From Duffyella gerundensis (GTDB lineage: Bacteria > Pseudomonadota > Gammaproteobacteria > Enterobacterales > Enterobacteriaceae), in the NCBI RefSeq assembly GCF_001517405.1, contig NZ_LN907827.1, positions 1,866,587 to 1,930,586 on the forward strand: 64,000 bases of DNA, read 5' to 3'. The position numbers and the translations under genes are program-made. This document shows positions 8,335 through 17,753 of the stretch, in pieces (within the stretch, counting starts at the first letter, position 1; each line of letters opens with the position of its first letter). The notes beneath the pieces were generated by a model. That model saw nothing but the letters and a program-made list of their open reading frames with translations, ran no database searches and was not told where the DNA came from.

Positions 8335-9552
8335 GTGTTAACGGACAGTCAGCCTGGCCATATTGACCAGATCAAACAGACCAACGCAGGCGTGGTCTAT
8401 CGTCTGATCGACAGATTTGGCCCGATATCCCGTATCGAGCTTTCCCGCCTTGCGCAGCTGGCGCCCGCCAGCATCACCAAAATCGTTCGTGAAATGCTGG
8501 AAGCCCATCTGGTGCAGGAGACGGAGTTTCAGGATCCCGGCAGCCGCGGACGTCCGGCGGTAGGACTGATTCTTGATACCATCGCCTGGCACTTTCTCGC
8601 CGCCCGCATTCATCAAGGAAAGCTCACGCTGGCGCTGCGCGACCTCAGCAGCAAACTGGTGCTTGAAGAGCAGGTCGCGCTGGAAACGGCGAGCAGTGAG
8701 CCGCTGCTGTCCCGCATCATTCAGCAAATCGACGCCTTTTTCATTCGCCATCAGAAGAAGCTGGAGCGACTAACGGCGATTGCCATTACGCTGCCCGGCA
8801 TTGTCGATACGCGCGCTGGCGTGGTGCATCGCATGCCGTGGTATGACGTCACCGACATGGCACTGGGCGACGCGCTGGAACAGCGTACCGGTCTGCCGGT
8901 CTATATTCAGCATGATATTCCCGCCTGGACCTTAGCGGAGTCGCTGTTTGGCGATGCGCAGGAGGCGAAGGATGTCATTCAGGTGGTGATTGACGACAAC
9001 GTCGGCGCCGGCATCATCACCCATGGTCAGTTGCTGCATCGTGGCAGCAGCGCGCTGGTTGAGATTGGTCACACCCAGGTCGATCCCTGGGGCGGCGCCT
9101 GTTACTGCGGCAATCACGGCTGTCTGGAAACGGTTGCCAGCATTACCAGCCTGTTAGCCCTAACCCAACAGCGGCTGCAGGCGATGCCGGGCAGTACGCT
9201 GCATCATCAACCGTTAACCATCGAAAGCCTGTGCGATGCTGCACTCACCGGTGACTCGCTGGCGCGCGACGTGATCACCGGCGTAGGCGGGCACATTGGC
9301 CGCACGCTGGCGCTGATGGTCAATATCTTTGCCCCGCAAAAAATTCTGATCGGCTCACCGCTCAACCGCGCCGCCGATATTCTCTATCCGGCGATGCTTA
9401 CCGCCATTCGCCAGCAGGCGCTGCCGGCCTATAGCCAGAGCCTGACGCTCGGGCCGACCCGCTATCACGATGCCGGTACCATGCCCGCTGCCGCGTTGGT
9501 CAAAGATGCGATGTACAGCGGAACGCTGTTAGTGAAACTGTTACAGGGCTAA
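8335..9552 (+). CDS. mlc: Glucose-responsive ROK-family repressor Mlc (DgsA)
   Basis: Mlc represses PTS genes (ptsG, manXYZ, ptsHI) and is released when sequestered by unphosphorylated enzyme IICB-Glc. I take GTG at 8335, which gives 405 residues starting VLTDSQPGHIDQIKQTNAG; E. coli Mlc is 406 residues and aligns from QPGHIDQIKQTNAG. GGGAGCAGGG precedes the start. The helix-turn-helix is SRIELSRLAQLAPASITKIVREML near residue 33-56. The ROK zinc motif CYCGNHGC with the upstream HTQVDPWGG is intact near residue 248-265. The frame is open back into ynfL, but that extension is not Mlc-like. bioD-like ynfK follows 104 bp downstream, as in E. coli. Confidence 0.95.
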   Translation: MLTDSQPGHIDQIKQTNAGVVYRLIDRFGPISRIELSRLAQLAPASITKIVREMLEAHLVQETEFQDPGSRGRPAVGLILDTIAWHFLAARIHQGKLTLALRDLSSKLVLEEQVALETASSEPLLSRIIQQIDAFFIRHQKKLERLTAIAITLPGIVDTRAGVVHRMPWYDVTDMALGDALEQRTGLPVYIQHDIPAWTLAESLFGDAQEAKDVIQVVIDDNVGAGIITHGQLLHRGSSALVEIGHTQVDPWGGACYCGNHGCLETVASITSLLALTQQRLQAMPGSTLHHQPLTIESLCDAALTGDSLARDVITGVGGHIGRTLALMVNIFAPQKILIGSPLNRAADILYPAMLTAIRQQALPAYSQSLTLGPTRYHDAGTMPAAALVKDAMYSGTLLVKLLQG

Positions 9553-9656
9553 TCAATCTCGATAAAGCTTGCGTTAGCGCAAGCTCAGCCACCAGCCGCT
9601 TACATACACTTTCCCCTCACCGTGCACTGCACCTGTCAACCAGGGGGAATCACCTG

Positions 9657-10334
9657 ATGAATTGTTTGTTTGTCACCGGAACCGATACAGCGGTTGGAAA
9701 AACCGTTGTCAGCAGGGCGCTGCTGCAAAAATTCGCCGCCAGCTGGCCGCGCGTGGTGGGCTACAAACCCGTGGCCAAGGGCAGCAAGCTGACCGATGAA
9801 GGATGGCGCAATAAAGATGCGCTGGTGCTGCAAAGCGCGTCTTCCGTCGTGTTACCCTACGAAAAAATTAATCCCTTTCCGCTCCCGGAAGAGGAGATCA
9901 GCGCGCATCAGTCTGCCCGCATCGATTTCCAGCAGCTCACCGCCGGACTGGCAACGTTACAGCAGCAGGCTGACGTGGTGGTGGTGGAGGGTACCGGCGG
10001 CTGGCGCAGCCTGATGAGCGACCGGCAACCGCTTTCCAGCTGGGTAATCGCACAGAATATACCGGTGGTGCTGGTGATAGGTATCAAACCGGGCTGCATC
10101 AGCCATGCGCTGCTGACCGCCGAAGCGATCACCGGCGACGGCCTGCCGCTGATTGGCTGGGTCGCCAACCGTATCAACCCGTGTTTACCGCACTATGCCG
10201 AGATGATCGCCGTGCTACAGGAGCGCATTGCTGCGCCGATGCTGGGCGAGATCCCCTATCTGCCACGCGCCGAACAGCGAGATCTGGCGGATTACCTCGA
10301 TCTGTCACCGTTACAACTGGCAGCAACCGCCTGA
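9657..10334 (+). CDS. bioD2: Dethiobiotin synthetase homologue (BioD2/YnfK)
   Basis: The protein has the P-loop GTDTAVGKTVVSRALLQ at residues 8-24 and the conserved VVVEGTGGW segment at about 103-111 that binds magnesium and ATP. The 225-residue length is usual for BioD. The family reaction is ATP- and CO2-dependent ring closure of 7,8-diaminopelargonate to dethiobiotin in biotin synthesis. The gene follows mlc, the position of E. coli ynfK (bioD2), which is a paralogue of the bio-operon bioD, so its physiological weight in biotin synthesis is uncertain. A strong bidirectional terminator follows. Confidence 0.92.
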   Translation: MNCLFVTGTDTAVGKTVVSRALLQKFAASWPRVVGYKPVAKGSKLTDEGWRNKDALVLQSASSVVLPYEKINPFPLPEEEISAHQSARIDFQQLTAGLATLQQQADVVVVEGTGGWRSLMSDRQPLSSWVIAQNIPVVLVIGIKPGCISHALLTAEAITGDGLPLIGWVANRINPCLPHYAEMIAVLQERIAAPMLGEIPYLPRAEQRDLADYLDLSPLQLAATA

Positions 10335-10338
10335 AAAA

Positions 10339-10362
10339 AAGGCTGGCGCATTGGCCAGCCTT
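10339..10362. terminator. Bidirectional terminator between bioD2 and the OsmU operon
   Basis: A 7-bp GGCTGGC/GCCAGCC stem, extended by A-T pairs, has a 6-nt loop and a run of A on the left and T on the right. It sits between the convergent stop codons at 10334 and 10368. Confidence 0.85.
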
Positions 10363-10367
10363 CTCGT

Positions 10368-11504
10368 TTACGGGTTCAGCTTACGTCGCGTGCGTCCGGA
10401 GCTGAGATAATCAGCGATGTAATCCTGCGAGATTTCTCCGCTGTAGCGACCCTCTTCGTCGACAATCGGCATCCACACCAGATTGTGCTCATACAATTTG
10501 GACAGCACCACGCGCAGGTTCTCCTCCGCTTTGCCGGTCACGCTGAAGTGATGCAGACGATCCTCACAGTTGCCGCTTACCCCGCGTGCCTCGCGACGCT
10601 TCACAAAGCCCAGCGGCTTACCGTCGTTGTCCACCACGGTGATCGAGCGCATGTCATTCTCATCCATCATGCCAAAGGCGTCGGCCAGCGGCGTGGTTCG
10701 GCGCACGGTAATGGTCGGCTGTTGATCGGTAACGTCGCCAGCCTGCACCAGCAGCAGACGTTTCAGGGTGCGATCCTGACCGACAAAAGATCCAACAAAT
10801 TCATTGGCCGGTTTGGCTAACAGCTCATCCGGGCTGGCGCACTGCACAATTTTGCCCTGACCAAACACTGCGATGCGGTCGCCCAGCTTCAGCGCCTCAT
10901 CGATGTCGTGGCTCACCAGCATCACCGTTTTCTTTAACTGGCGCTGCATATCGAGAAACTCATTCTGAATCACTTCGCGGTTGATCGGGTCAACGGCGCC
11001 AAAAGGCTCATCCATCAGCAGCACCGGCGGGTCCGCCGCCAGCGCACGGATAACGCCGATGCGCTGCTGCTGGCCGCCGGACATTTCACGCGGATAGCGG
11101 TGCAGGAAGGTTTTTGGCTCCAGCGCGACCATGCTCATCAGTTCGGTGGCGCGGGCGTGACAGCGCTTTTTATCCCAGCCCAGCATGCGCGGCACCACGG
11201 TGATGTTCTCTTCGATGGTCATGTTGGGAAACAGGCCTATCTGCTGAATGACGTAGCCGATGTTGCGCCGCAGCGTCACCGTGTCCTGAGTGCTGGTATC
11301 TTCACCGTTGATCAGGATCCGGCCGCTGCTGGCGGGGATCAGGCGGTTGATCATTTTCAGCGTGGTGCTTTTGCCGCAGCCGGACGGGCCGAGCAGCACG
11401 CACATTTCGCCTTCCGGCACGTTCAGGCTGACATTATCCACCGCATTTATCGCGGTGCCGTTTTTCTGGGTAAAGGTTTTCGTCAGGTTTTCCAGCGTAA
11501 TCAT
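10368..11504 (-). CDS. osmV: OsmU-type osmoprotectant ABC transporter, ATP-binding protein with CBS domains
   Basis: This is the ATPase of a betaine/choline-type compatible-solute importer. Walker A GPSGCGKST (residues 39-47), signature SGGQQQR (about 142), Walker B LLMDEPF (about 165) and the switch His in VSHDIDEA are intact. Two CBS-like domains follow from about residue 250 to 370; in this family they sense ionic strength or nucleotides. The start overlaps the stop of the upstream permease by one base. The gene order permease, binding protein, permease, ATPase matches the Salmonella OsmU operon rather than E. coli yehZYXW, but assignment of individual osm letters is by analogy. Confidence 0.85.
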   Translation of the reverse strand: MITLENLTKTFTQKNGTAINAVDNVSLNVPEGEMCVLLGPSGCGKSTTLKMINRLIPASSGRILINGEDTSTQDTVTLRRNIGYVIQQIGLFPNMTIEENITVVPRMLGWDKKRCHARATELMSMVALEPKTFLHRYPREMSGGQQQRIGVIRALAADPPVLLMDEPFGAVDPINREVIQNEFLDMQRQLKKTVMLVSHDIDEALKLGDRIAVFGQGKIVQCASPDELLAKPANEFVGSFVGQDRTLKRLLLVQAGDVTDQQPTITVRRTTPLADAFGMMDENDMRSITVVDNDGKPLGFVKRREARGVSGNCEDRLHHFSVTGKAEENLRVVLSKLYEHNLVWMPIVDEEGRYSGEISQDYIADYLSSGRTRRKLNP

Positions 11505-12151
11505 TATCGAATTCCCCGGGGAGTCAGCGCCAGCTGCAGGCGGTGCAGCAGCCAGTCAAGAATAATAGCCAGCAGACAGATCATCAGCGCACCAGCAATC
11601 AACATACGAATATCACTGCCGCTGATGCCGTCCAGCAGCAGCAGGCCAAGGCCACCGGCGCCAATCACTGCGGCGATCGCCATCACGCCAACGTTCATCA
11701 CTACGGCGGTGCGAATGCCGCCAAAAATCACCGGCAGCGCCATCGGAATTTCCACCCAGCGCAGGCGCTGCCAGAAGGTCATGCCGATGCCGCGACCCGC
11801 TTCACGCAGGCCCGGCGGGATGTTTTCCAGTGCGGTGTGGGTATTACGCACGATGGGCAGCAGCGAGTAGAGAAACACGGCGGTAATCGCTGGCAGCACG
11901 CCAATGCCCTGGCCAATTAATGAAAACAGCGGAATCATCAGGCCAAACAGGGCGATAGACGGGATGGTCAGCACGATGGTGGCGATGCCGAGCACCGGCG
12001 TCGCCAGCCATTTGAAGCGCACGATCAGCACGCCCAGCGGCACGCCCACCAGAATGGCGCAGCCCACCGCCAGCCCCACCAGCCAGAGATGCTGTACGCT
12101 CAGCGTCAGCAAATAGGGCCAGTTATCAACAATATAATGCAGGGTATCCAC
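11504..12151 (-). CDS. osmW: OsmU-type osmoprotectant ABC transporter, permease
   Basis: The 215-residue protein has about six membrane segments and the BPD-type permease EAA motif region LREAGRGIGMTFWQRLRWVEIPMALPVIFGG (residues about 112-142), which contacts the ATPase. It is of the ProW/OpuCB type. It follows the binding-protein gene by 9 bp and overlaps the ATPase start, so it is cotranscribed. Together with the second permease encoded at the start of the operon it would form the heterodimeric inner-membrane channel for compatible solutes. Confidence 0.87.
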   Translation of the reverse strand: MDTLHYIVDNWPYLLTLSVQHLWLVGLAVGCAILVGVPLGVLIVRFKWLATPVLGIATIVLTIPSIALFGLMIPLFSLIGQGIGVLPAITAVFLYSLLPIVRNTHTALENIPPGLREAGRGIGMTFWQRLRWVEIPMALPVIFGGIRTAVVMNVGVMAIAAVIGAGGLGLLLLDGISGSDIRMLIAGALMICLLAIILDWLLHRLQLALTPRGIR

Positions 12152-12160
12152 GGTGCCTCC

Positions 12161-13081
12161 TTAAAGCAGGTTCTTGGATTTCAGGAAGTCGCGTGCGACC
12201 TGCTGAGGAGATTGATGATCGATATCGACGCGCTTGTTCATCTCGGTAATCGCGTCATCGGTGATGAACGGCGTCAGCGTGTTCAGCGCCTCTGCCAGCC
12301 CTGGATGCGCATCAAGCACGTCCTGGCGTAACACCGGCGTGACGTTGTAACCAGGAAAGAACTGCTTGTCATCTTTCAACACCCGCAAATCAAATCCCTT
12401 TACCCGGCCATCGGTGGTGTAAACCAGTCCGGCATCGACAAAACCTTCACGAATGGCATCATAAACCAGCCCCGGATCCATCTGTCTGATCTGCGGACGA
12501 TCCAGCGGCATGTTGTAGGTCTGTTGTAGCGGCTTCAGCCCGTCAGAACGGCCTGCAAACTCTAAGTCGAGCCCGAGCATCCAGTTGTGGTCGGGATCCT
12601 GTTGGCGCACCTGCTCAATCTTCGCCGCCAGCTGCGACAAAGTGCTGATGTGCTCTTTCTCTGCCCGCTCACGCTTCATGGCAAAGGCGTAGGTATTGTT
12701 CATCGGCGCCGGATTCAGCCAGATCAGGCCCAGCTTCGCGTCCAGCTTTTTCACCGTGTCGTAGGCTTCTTCGGTGGTCATCGGCTTTTTGATGTGGTTG
12801 AAAATGATCAGCGAGGTACCGGTGTATTCCCACATCATGTCGATCTGCTTATTGAGCATGGCGTTGCGGCTGATGGTGGTGGCGAGATTGGTTTTTGGCA
12901 CCACCTGAAAGCCTTTTTTCTCCAGGTAGAGCACGCTCAGCGCGGAAAGGATGTGCTGCTCGGTAAAGCTCTTGGTTGCCATCACAATGGGCGTGGCGGC
13001 GTGCGCCATGGTGCTCATGGCCAGCGTGGCGCTCAGCGCCAGTGCTGTACCGCGTAGCCAGGTAGAAAACATCTTCATCAT
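12161..13081 (-). CDS. osmX: OsmU-type osmoprotectant ABC transporter, periplasmic binding protein
   Basis: A signal peptide occupies the first 28 residues (hydrophobic core [15 protein letters not shown], likely cut after AHA). The mature domain begins [29 protein letters not shown], the typical start of OpuAC/QAT-family binding proteins for glycine betaine, choline-O-sulfate or related solutes, and the total length of 306 residues is usual. The ATG at 13081 has GGAGAA directly upstream; the close ATG at 13078 and 13072 could also serve. It lies in the middle of the four-gene operon. The ligand cannot be read from the sequence. Confidence 0.88.
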   Translation of the reverse strand: MMKMFSTWLRGTALALSATLAMSTMAHAATPIVMATKSFTEQHILSALSVLYLEKKGFQVVPKTNLATTISRNAMLNKQIDMMWEYTGTSLIIFNHIKKPMTTEEAYDTVKKLDAKLGLIWLNPAPMNNTYAFAMKRERAEKEHISTLSQLAAKIEQVRQQDPDHNWMLGLDLEFAGRSDGLKPLQQTYNMPLDRPQIRQMDPGLVYDAIREGFVDAGLVYTTDGRVKGFDLRVLKDDKQFFPGYNVTPVLRQDVLDAHPGLAEALNTLTPFITDDAITEMNKRVDIDHQSPQQVARDFLKSKNLL

Positions 13082-13096
13082 TTCTCCAGGGCCGGT

Positions 13097-13813
13097 TCAG
13101 GCGGCAGTGTGGGGGCTTAACCAGCGGCCTAAGCCCGCCAGCAGCATATCGAGGATCAGGGCGAACAGCGCCGTGGCCACCGCGCCAAGGATCAGCGTCG
13201 GAAAGTCGTTCAGGTAGATACCGGGAAAAATCAGTTCGCCGTAGCTGCTGGCGCCGATTAAAAAGGCCAGCGGCGCGGTACCGACGTTGATGGCGGTGGC
13301 GACCCGCACGCCGGAAAGGATCACCGGCAGCGCGTTGGGCAGCTCAACCTGGCGCAGACGCTGCGCTTTGGTCATGCCGATGCCGTTTGCTGCCTCAAGC
13401 AGCGAGGGCGGCACGGCGCAGAGTCCAGCATAGGTGTTGCGCACGATCGGCAGCAGCGACGCAAGAAACAACGCAATGATTGCCGGACGATCGCCGATGC
13501 CAATCGCCACCATGGCCAGCGCCAGCACCGCCAGCGGTGGCAGGGTATTGCCGACATTAAAGATCTGCATGACATATTCTGCCCAGCGACGGGCAAACGG
13601 GCGGCTCAGCAGAATGCCGCTGGGAATGCCGACCAGCAGGGCAAACAGCATCGACCAGAACACCAGGAACATGTGCTGCTTACCGAGATAAATCAGATCG
13701 ACCTGGCGCGCCCTGAGCGTATCAAGGCCGAGGCCCCAGACCACCAGCGCAATAATAACAACGACAGCCAGCACGGCCAGCAGCGCGCGCCGACCCAGTG
13801 AAGCACTGTGCAT
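13097..13813 (-). CDS. osmY: OsmU-type osmoprotectant ABC transporter, first permease
   Basis: The 238-residue protein has about six membrane segments and an EAA loop LLEAANGIGMTKAQRLRQVELPNALPVILSG near residues 136-166. It resembles the second permease of this operon and is the first gene transcribed. The promoter must lie in the 415-bp gap upstream. The name refers to the Salmonella OsmU permease and should not be confused with the unrelated E. coli periplasmic protein OsmY. Confidence 0.85.
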   Translation of the reverse strand: MHSASLGRRALLAVLAVVVIIALVVWGLGLDTLRARQVDLIYLGKQHMFLVFWSMLFALLVGIPSGILLSRPFARRWAEYVMQIFNVGNTLPPLAVLALAMVAIGIGDRPAIIALFLASLLPIVRNTYAGLCAVPPSLLEAANGIGMTKAQRLRQVELPNALPVILSGVRVATAINVGTAPLAFLIGASSYGELIFPGIYLNDFPTLILGAVATALFALILDMLLAGLGRWLSPHTAA

Positions 13814-14228
13814 GATAGATATTCTCCCTGGTACAGGTTGGGCATCGCTTCCGGGAGAGAAGCATCAGCCCTTGTTATGATGACGTGGCGACAAACGGGC
13901 AGAAGCGGCCATAAGGCATAACGTCTGTCGCTACATTTGCTAAACTCATGACTTCGCAGCAAATTTCATTCGAGTGCCGGAAAAGTCCTGGTTATCTATA
14001 GCAGCGGTACGCGCAGGTTGCTACTTTTGCGTAACTATTTCATGACGTCAGAAATGACAAAAAAGCGGCGTAGCCCGCGTCAAAACTGGCTATTCTGGAC
14101 GTAGCGATAAAAACGTACCGCTTTGGTGACAACGTCACAACTTGCGCTTTATTCACCGGTTTAGCAGATAAAACCTTCCTCGCCGCGGCGCGTTGCGCCA
14201 GCCTTAAGGAAAAAACAACAGGGAACCT
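13814..14228. other. Divergent regulatory region, osmU operon / MFS pump
   Basis: This 415-bp gap holds no convincing gene. It contains the palindrome TGACGTCA (14043-14050) and the inverted repeat GTGAC-AAC-GTCAC (14126-14138) about 90 bp before the MFS start. It must carry the osmU promoter, expected from other bacteria to be osmotically induced, and the MFS promoter. Confidence 0.6.
14126..14138. promoter_or_regulatory. Candidate operator upstream of the EmrB-like MFS gene
   Basis: GTGAC-AAC-GTCAC is a perfect interrupted palindrome. The size suits a dimeric TetR/MarR-type regulator, but no regulator gene is adjacent and the binder is unknown. Confidence 0.4.
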
Positions 14229-15680
14229 ATGACCGATACCGCTTTTTCACCGCCGCGTCGCCGCCCACTGATCCTCATCGCCTGCATGTTGGCGATGTTT
14301 ATGGCGGCCATTGAGGTGACCATTATTGCCACCGCGATGCCGACCATTATTGCTTCGCTGGGCGGCTTCAGCTATTTCGGCTGGGTGTTCTCCGTTTACC
14401 TGCTGACGCAGGCGATCAGCGTGCCGATCTATGGCCGGCTGGCCGATCTTTGGGGACGGAAATCGGTATTATTTACCGGCATCAGCCTGTTTTTACTGGG
14501 ATCGGTATTATGTGGGTTTGCGCACGGCATGGTGTGGCTGGTGCTGTTTCGGGCGATTCAGGGACTGGGCGCTGGCGCCATTATGCCGCTCACGTCCACC
14601 ATCGTGGCTGACATTTATTCGCCGCGCGAACGGGCGGGCATCCAGGGCTGGCTCTCCAGCGTCTGGGGCGTGGCCGCCATCGTCGGGCCGCTGACCGGCG
14701 CCTGGCTGGTACAACATTTCCACTGGGCTGCGGTATTCTGGGTCAACGTGCCGATCGGCATTGTGGCGATGCTGATGCTGGCGCGCTGGTTACCGGCGCA
14801 TCCCACCGCGGCGCGTGAGCGGCTCAATCTTACCGGCAGCGGCTGGCTGGCGATCTGTATCAGCGCGCTGCTGATTGCGCTGCTGCAGGGCGAAATGCTC
14901 GGCTACTGGCTGCTGGCGTTTTTGCTGCTGGCGCTGGTCGCGGGCTACTTTTTGCAGCGCCATGAGCGGCGGGCGGCGAATCCACTGTTTCCGCTGGCGA
15001 TCTGGCGTAACAAAGTGATCATCGCGGGCAATATGGGCAACATTATTCTTGGCGCCTCAATGATGGGCATCAGCGCCTTTTTGCCGACGTGGATTCAGGG
15101 TATTAATAACGGTTCGCCGCTGCAGGCGGGCAGCGCGCTGGCGATGATGTCAATTGGCTGGCCGCTGGCCAGTACATTGAGCGGCCACCTGATGCTGCGC
15201 ACCTCCTACCGGTTTACCGCGCAGCTTGGCGCTTTGCTGCTGGTTGCGGGCAGCGCCATGCTGTTGTTGCTACACGCGCAAAGCCCCATCTGGCAGGCAG
15301 GGCTGTCAGCCTTTGTGGTTGGCACCGGCATGGGCATGACCAGCACCACCTTTTTGATTTCCGTACAGAACAGCGCCGACTATCAGATCCGCGGCATCTG
15401 CACCGCCTCAATCATGTTCAGCCGCCTGCTCGGTTCGGCACTGGGCACGGCACTGATGGGCGCGGTACTGAACTGGAATTTGATGCACCGCCTGCCGGAT
15501 AGCCACGAGCCAGTACAGCTGCTGATGTCCGATGAACGACACACGCTTTCCAGCGATAGCCTGGCGCATCTGGTGAGTGAGATTGCCCGATCGCTGCACT
15601 GGGTATTTGTGGCAGCCCTGTTGATTGCGTTTACCAGCCTGTGGGTGGCGCGCAGAATGCCAAAAGCGCGGCCTGATTAA
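14229..15680 (+). CDS. DHA2-type MFS multidrug transporter (EmrB/MdtD-like)
   Basis: The 483-residue protein has 13-14 predicted membrane segments and the DHA2 motifs AIEVTIIATAMPTI in the first segment, GRLADLWGRKSVL in the loop after the second, and WLSSVWGVAAIVGPLTGAWL in segment 5 (motif C of antiporters, GxxxGPxxGG-like). It would export drugs or metabolites in exchange for protons across the inner membrane. No membrane-fusion partner (emrA type) is adjacent, so it probably acts alone, as MdtD-like pumps do. Substrate unknown. It stands alone between the osmU operon and small convergent periplasmic genes. Confidence 0.85.
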   Translation: MTDTAFSPPRRRPLILIACMLAMFMAAIEVTIIATAMPTIIASLGGFSYFGWVFSVYLLTQAISVPIYGRLADLWGRKSVLFTGISLFLLGSVLCGFAHGMVWLVLFRAIQGLGAGAIMPLTSTIVADIYSPRERAGIQGWLSSVWGVAAIVGPLTGAWLVQHFHWAAVFWVNVPIGIVAMLMLARWLPAHPTAARERLNLTGSGWLAICISALLIALLQGEMLGYWLLAFLLLALVAGYFLQRHERRAANPLFPLAIWRNKVIIAGNMGNIILGASMMGISAFLPTWIQGINNGSPLQAGSALAMMSIGWPLASTLSGHLMLRTSYRFTAQLGALLLVAGSAMLLLLHAQSPIWQAGLSAFVVGTGMGMTSTTFLISVQNSADYQIRGICTASIMFSRLLGSALGTALMGAVLNWNLMHRLPDSHEPVQLLMSDERHTLSSDSLAHLVSEIARSLHWVFVAALLIAFTSLWVARRMPKARPD

Positions 15681-15749
15681 GCCGATCGGTGTGGGAGGGA
15701 GTGAATAAAAGAAGAAGGCCGCATCGATGATGCGGCCGCACGGCAAAAA

Positions 15750-16043
15750 TCAGGGTGAAGGGGCATCCTGCGCGCTGCCCGCATTGGCAGGTACGCGAGC
15801 GTCATCGCCGCCATTTTTCTGGTAGACGATTTTCTGACTGTCGTTTTCACAATGCCCGACGACCTGGCCAGCGGTTTGATTTGCCTGATCGTTTGGCACG
15901 ATCTCCAGCGTAAACGCCGACTCCGGCAGGCCGTTGGCAACGATTTTCTGAGAAATATCCGCTTTCACCGTTTCGCAGGAGGCCTGTGCCAGCATCGGCA
16001 GGGCAGCAACCACGGCAGTCACACACCACAGCACTTTTTTCAT
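15750..16043 (-). CDS. DUF1161 family small periplasmic protein
   Basis: The 97-residue protein has a signal peptide (MKKVLWCVTAVVAALPMLAQA, cut before SCETVK) and a mature domain CETVKADISQKIVANGLPESAFTLEIVPN that matches what I know of DUF1161, including the conserved first Cys, a second Cys in GHCENDSQKIVYQK and a disordered tail. The function of the family is unknown. It lies downstream of the ynfB-like gene on the same strand, 49 bp away, so they may be cotranscribed. AAAAGGAAGAGT precedes the ATG. Confidence 0.8.
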   Translation of the reverse strand: MKKVLWCVTAVVAALPMLAQASCETVKADISQKIVANGLPESAFTLEIVPNDQANQTAGQVVGHCENDSQKIVYQKNGGDDARVPANAGSAQDAPSP

Positions 16044-16092
16044 TTACTCTTCCTTTTTAATGAACCCAGCTTAACTATAGCAGCAGCTGGGC

Positions 16093-16425
16093 TTACGGCA
16101 GTACCGGACGGCCGGTGCGGCGATCCAGACAGCGCAGCGTATTCGGTTCCCAGTAGGCGTTCAGGTTATAGCTGGTTTCGCAGGAGTCGCGGGTATCAAA
16201 GGCGCGATCGGCTTTATCGAACTCTTTCTCTTCGCGGCTGAACACTTTTTTACGCAGCATGCGCGTATCATTGAACACTTCTTTGCTCTGGCGGGCACTT
16301 TCATTGCCCACGGCGCTGTTGCCATTTTCGATAATCAGGCGGTCCGTCTTCGCCTGCGCGGCGGGCAGCGCCAGCATCAGCGCCACGGCGCAGAGAATGG
16401 ATGAAGAAAAGCGGGTGAATTTCAT
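16093..16425 (-). CDS. ynfB: DUF1283 family protein YnfB
   Basis: The 110-residue protein has a signal peptide (residues 1-25, ending AAQAK) followed by [35 protein letters not shown], a segment characteristic of the UPF0482/YnfB family. [28 protein letters not shown] tail carries two Cys that could form a disulfide in the periplasm. Function is unknown. It is divergent from ynfA as in E. coli. The intergenic region of about 127 bp carries both promoters. Confidence 0.85.
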   Translation of the reverse strand: MKFTRFSSSILCAVALMLALPAAQAKTDRLIIENGNSAVGNESARQSKEVFNDTRMLRKKVFSREEKEFDKADRAFDTRDSCETSYNLNAYWEPNTLRCLDRRTGRPVLP

Positions 16426-16552
16426 AGCAGATCCCTCGGGTTATCGCCGTATGGCGCGCTGTAGACTGTAGACAGCAACCACTTTAGTATATCATCGCCG
16501 CTTATTTCCTCACCAGCGGGCAGCCGCCTGTTTGCGATCCTGAGAGCCGACG

Positions 16553-16885
16553 TTGATGTTTATTAAAACCACTTTGCTGTTTTTTATCACCGCACTGGCG
16601 GAAATTATCGGCTGCTTTCTGCCGTGGCTGTGGCTGCGTAAAGGCGGCAGCATCTGGCTCCTGTTACCGGCGACGCTCAGCCTGGCATTGTTTGTCTGGC
16701 TGCTAACACTGCATCCGGCAGCCAGCGGACGGGTTTATGCGGCGTACGGCGGGGTTTATGTGCTGACCGCGCTGCTGTGGTTGCGCGTGGTGGATGGCGT
16801 CAGGCTGACGCTGTTTGACTGGACCGGCGCGCTGGTGGCGCTGTGCGGCATGTTGATTATCGTGGCGGGCTGGGGAAAAGCCTGA
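16553..16885 (+). CDS. ynfA: YnfA family inner-membrane protein (UPF0060)
   Basis: This 110-residue protein has four hydrophobic segments and the family motifs [18 protein letters not shown] in the first segment and [24 protein letters not shown] in the third. It belongs to the small-multidrug-resistance fold; E. coli and Shigella YnfA have been described as SMR-like efflux proteins, but its substrate here is an inference. ATG at 16553 is immediately preceded by GTTG rather than a clear Shine-Dalgarno (GAGAGCCGACGTTG), so the next in-frame ATG at 16556-16561 could be considered. It is divergent from ynfB and convergent with ydfG. Confidence 0.9.
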   Translation: MMFIKTTLLFFITALAEIIGCFLPWLWLRKGGSIWLLLPATLSLALFVWLLTLHPAASGRVYAAYGGVYVLTALLWLRVVDGVRLTLFDWTGALVALCGMLIIVAGWGKA

Positions 16886-16908
16886 GGAGCGACTCCTCAG
16901 GCGAGAAA

Positions 16909-17655
16909 TTAGCCTTTATTGATCTTCAGACCGGCGGTGGTCTGGCTTACCGGCATCATCTCCAGGCTGTTAATATTGACATGCGCTGGCAGCGTGGCCA
17001 CCCAGAACACCGCGTCGGTCACATCTTCCGGCGACAGCGCGGTGGTGTCGGCATAGACCTGGCCCGCTTTATTGTCGTCGCCCTTGAAACGCACGTTGGA
17101 AAACTCGGTGCCGCCTACCAGACCTGGCTCAATATTGGTGACGCGCAGGGCGGTGCCGTGCAGGTCGGTGCGTAAATTGAGGCTGAACTGACGCACAAAC
17201 GCCTTGGTAGCACCATAAACATTGCCGCCAGCGTAAGGCCAGTTACCGGCAACCGAACCAATATTGATAATGTGCCCGATGTTACGCGCCACCATTGCGG
17301 GCAGCACCGCATGGGTCATGTACACCAAACCTTTATTATTGGTATCGATCATGTTTTCCCAGTCTTCGACGCTGGCCTTTTGCGCCGGTTCGATGCCCAG
17401 CGCCAGGCCGGCATTGTTCACCAGCACATCAATATCACGCCATTCCGCTGGCAGCGAGGCGATCGCCTGTTCGATATCCGCGCGATTGCGCACGTCCAGC
17501 TGCAGCGGCAGCAGGTTATCGCCATATTCCGCCTGCAGCGCCTGTAAACGTTCAGCACGACGGCCGGTAGCGATAACTTTATGACCCGTTTCAATAAAGC
17601 GGCGGGTGATACTTTGACCAAAACCGGCGGTAGCACCAGTAACAAAAATAATCAT
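16909..17655 (-). CDS. ydfG: NADP-dependent 3-hydroxy acid dehydrogenase YdfG (SDR family)
   Basis: The enzyme oxidises L-allo-threonine, L-serine and other 3-hydroxy acids and reduces malonic semialdehyde in E. coli. I start at 17655 (MIIFVTGATAGFGQSITRRFI), which gives 248 residues, the length of E. coli YdfG; the upstream extension adds five residues without support. TGATAGFG is the nucleotide-binding glycine motif (residues 6-13), NNAG lies near 83 and the catalytic Ser-Tyr-Lys are in INIGSVAGNWPYAGGNVYGATKAF. In E. coli its divergent neighbour is dcp; here a guaD-xdh cassette lies between them. Confidence 0.94.
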   Translation of the reverse strand: MIIFVTGATAGFGQSITRRFIETGHKVIATGRRAERLQALQAEYGDNLLPLQLDVRNRADIEQAIASLPAEWRDIDVLVNNAGLALGIEPAQKASVEDWENMIDTNNKGLVYMTHAVLPAMVARNIGHIINIGSVAGNWPYAGGNVYGATKAFVRQFSLNLRTDLHGTALRVTNIEPGLVGGTEFSNVRFKGDDNKAGQVYADTTALSPEDVTDAVFWVATLPAHVNINSLEMMPVSQTTAGLKINKG

Positions 17656-17753
17656 CTCACTGTTCCTCAACGGATTTTCGACTCAAATTACCTTAGCACC
17701 TGATGGCGAAGCTGAATAGCGTTACGCCTTATTTGCTAAAAATCCCCTGTCAG

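Noticed and set aside
12335..12350. GACGTTGTAACCA as another Ter site
   Set aside because: It lacks the ATG and the G at the locked position of the Ter core and lies in osmX coding sequence.
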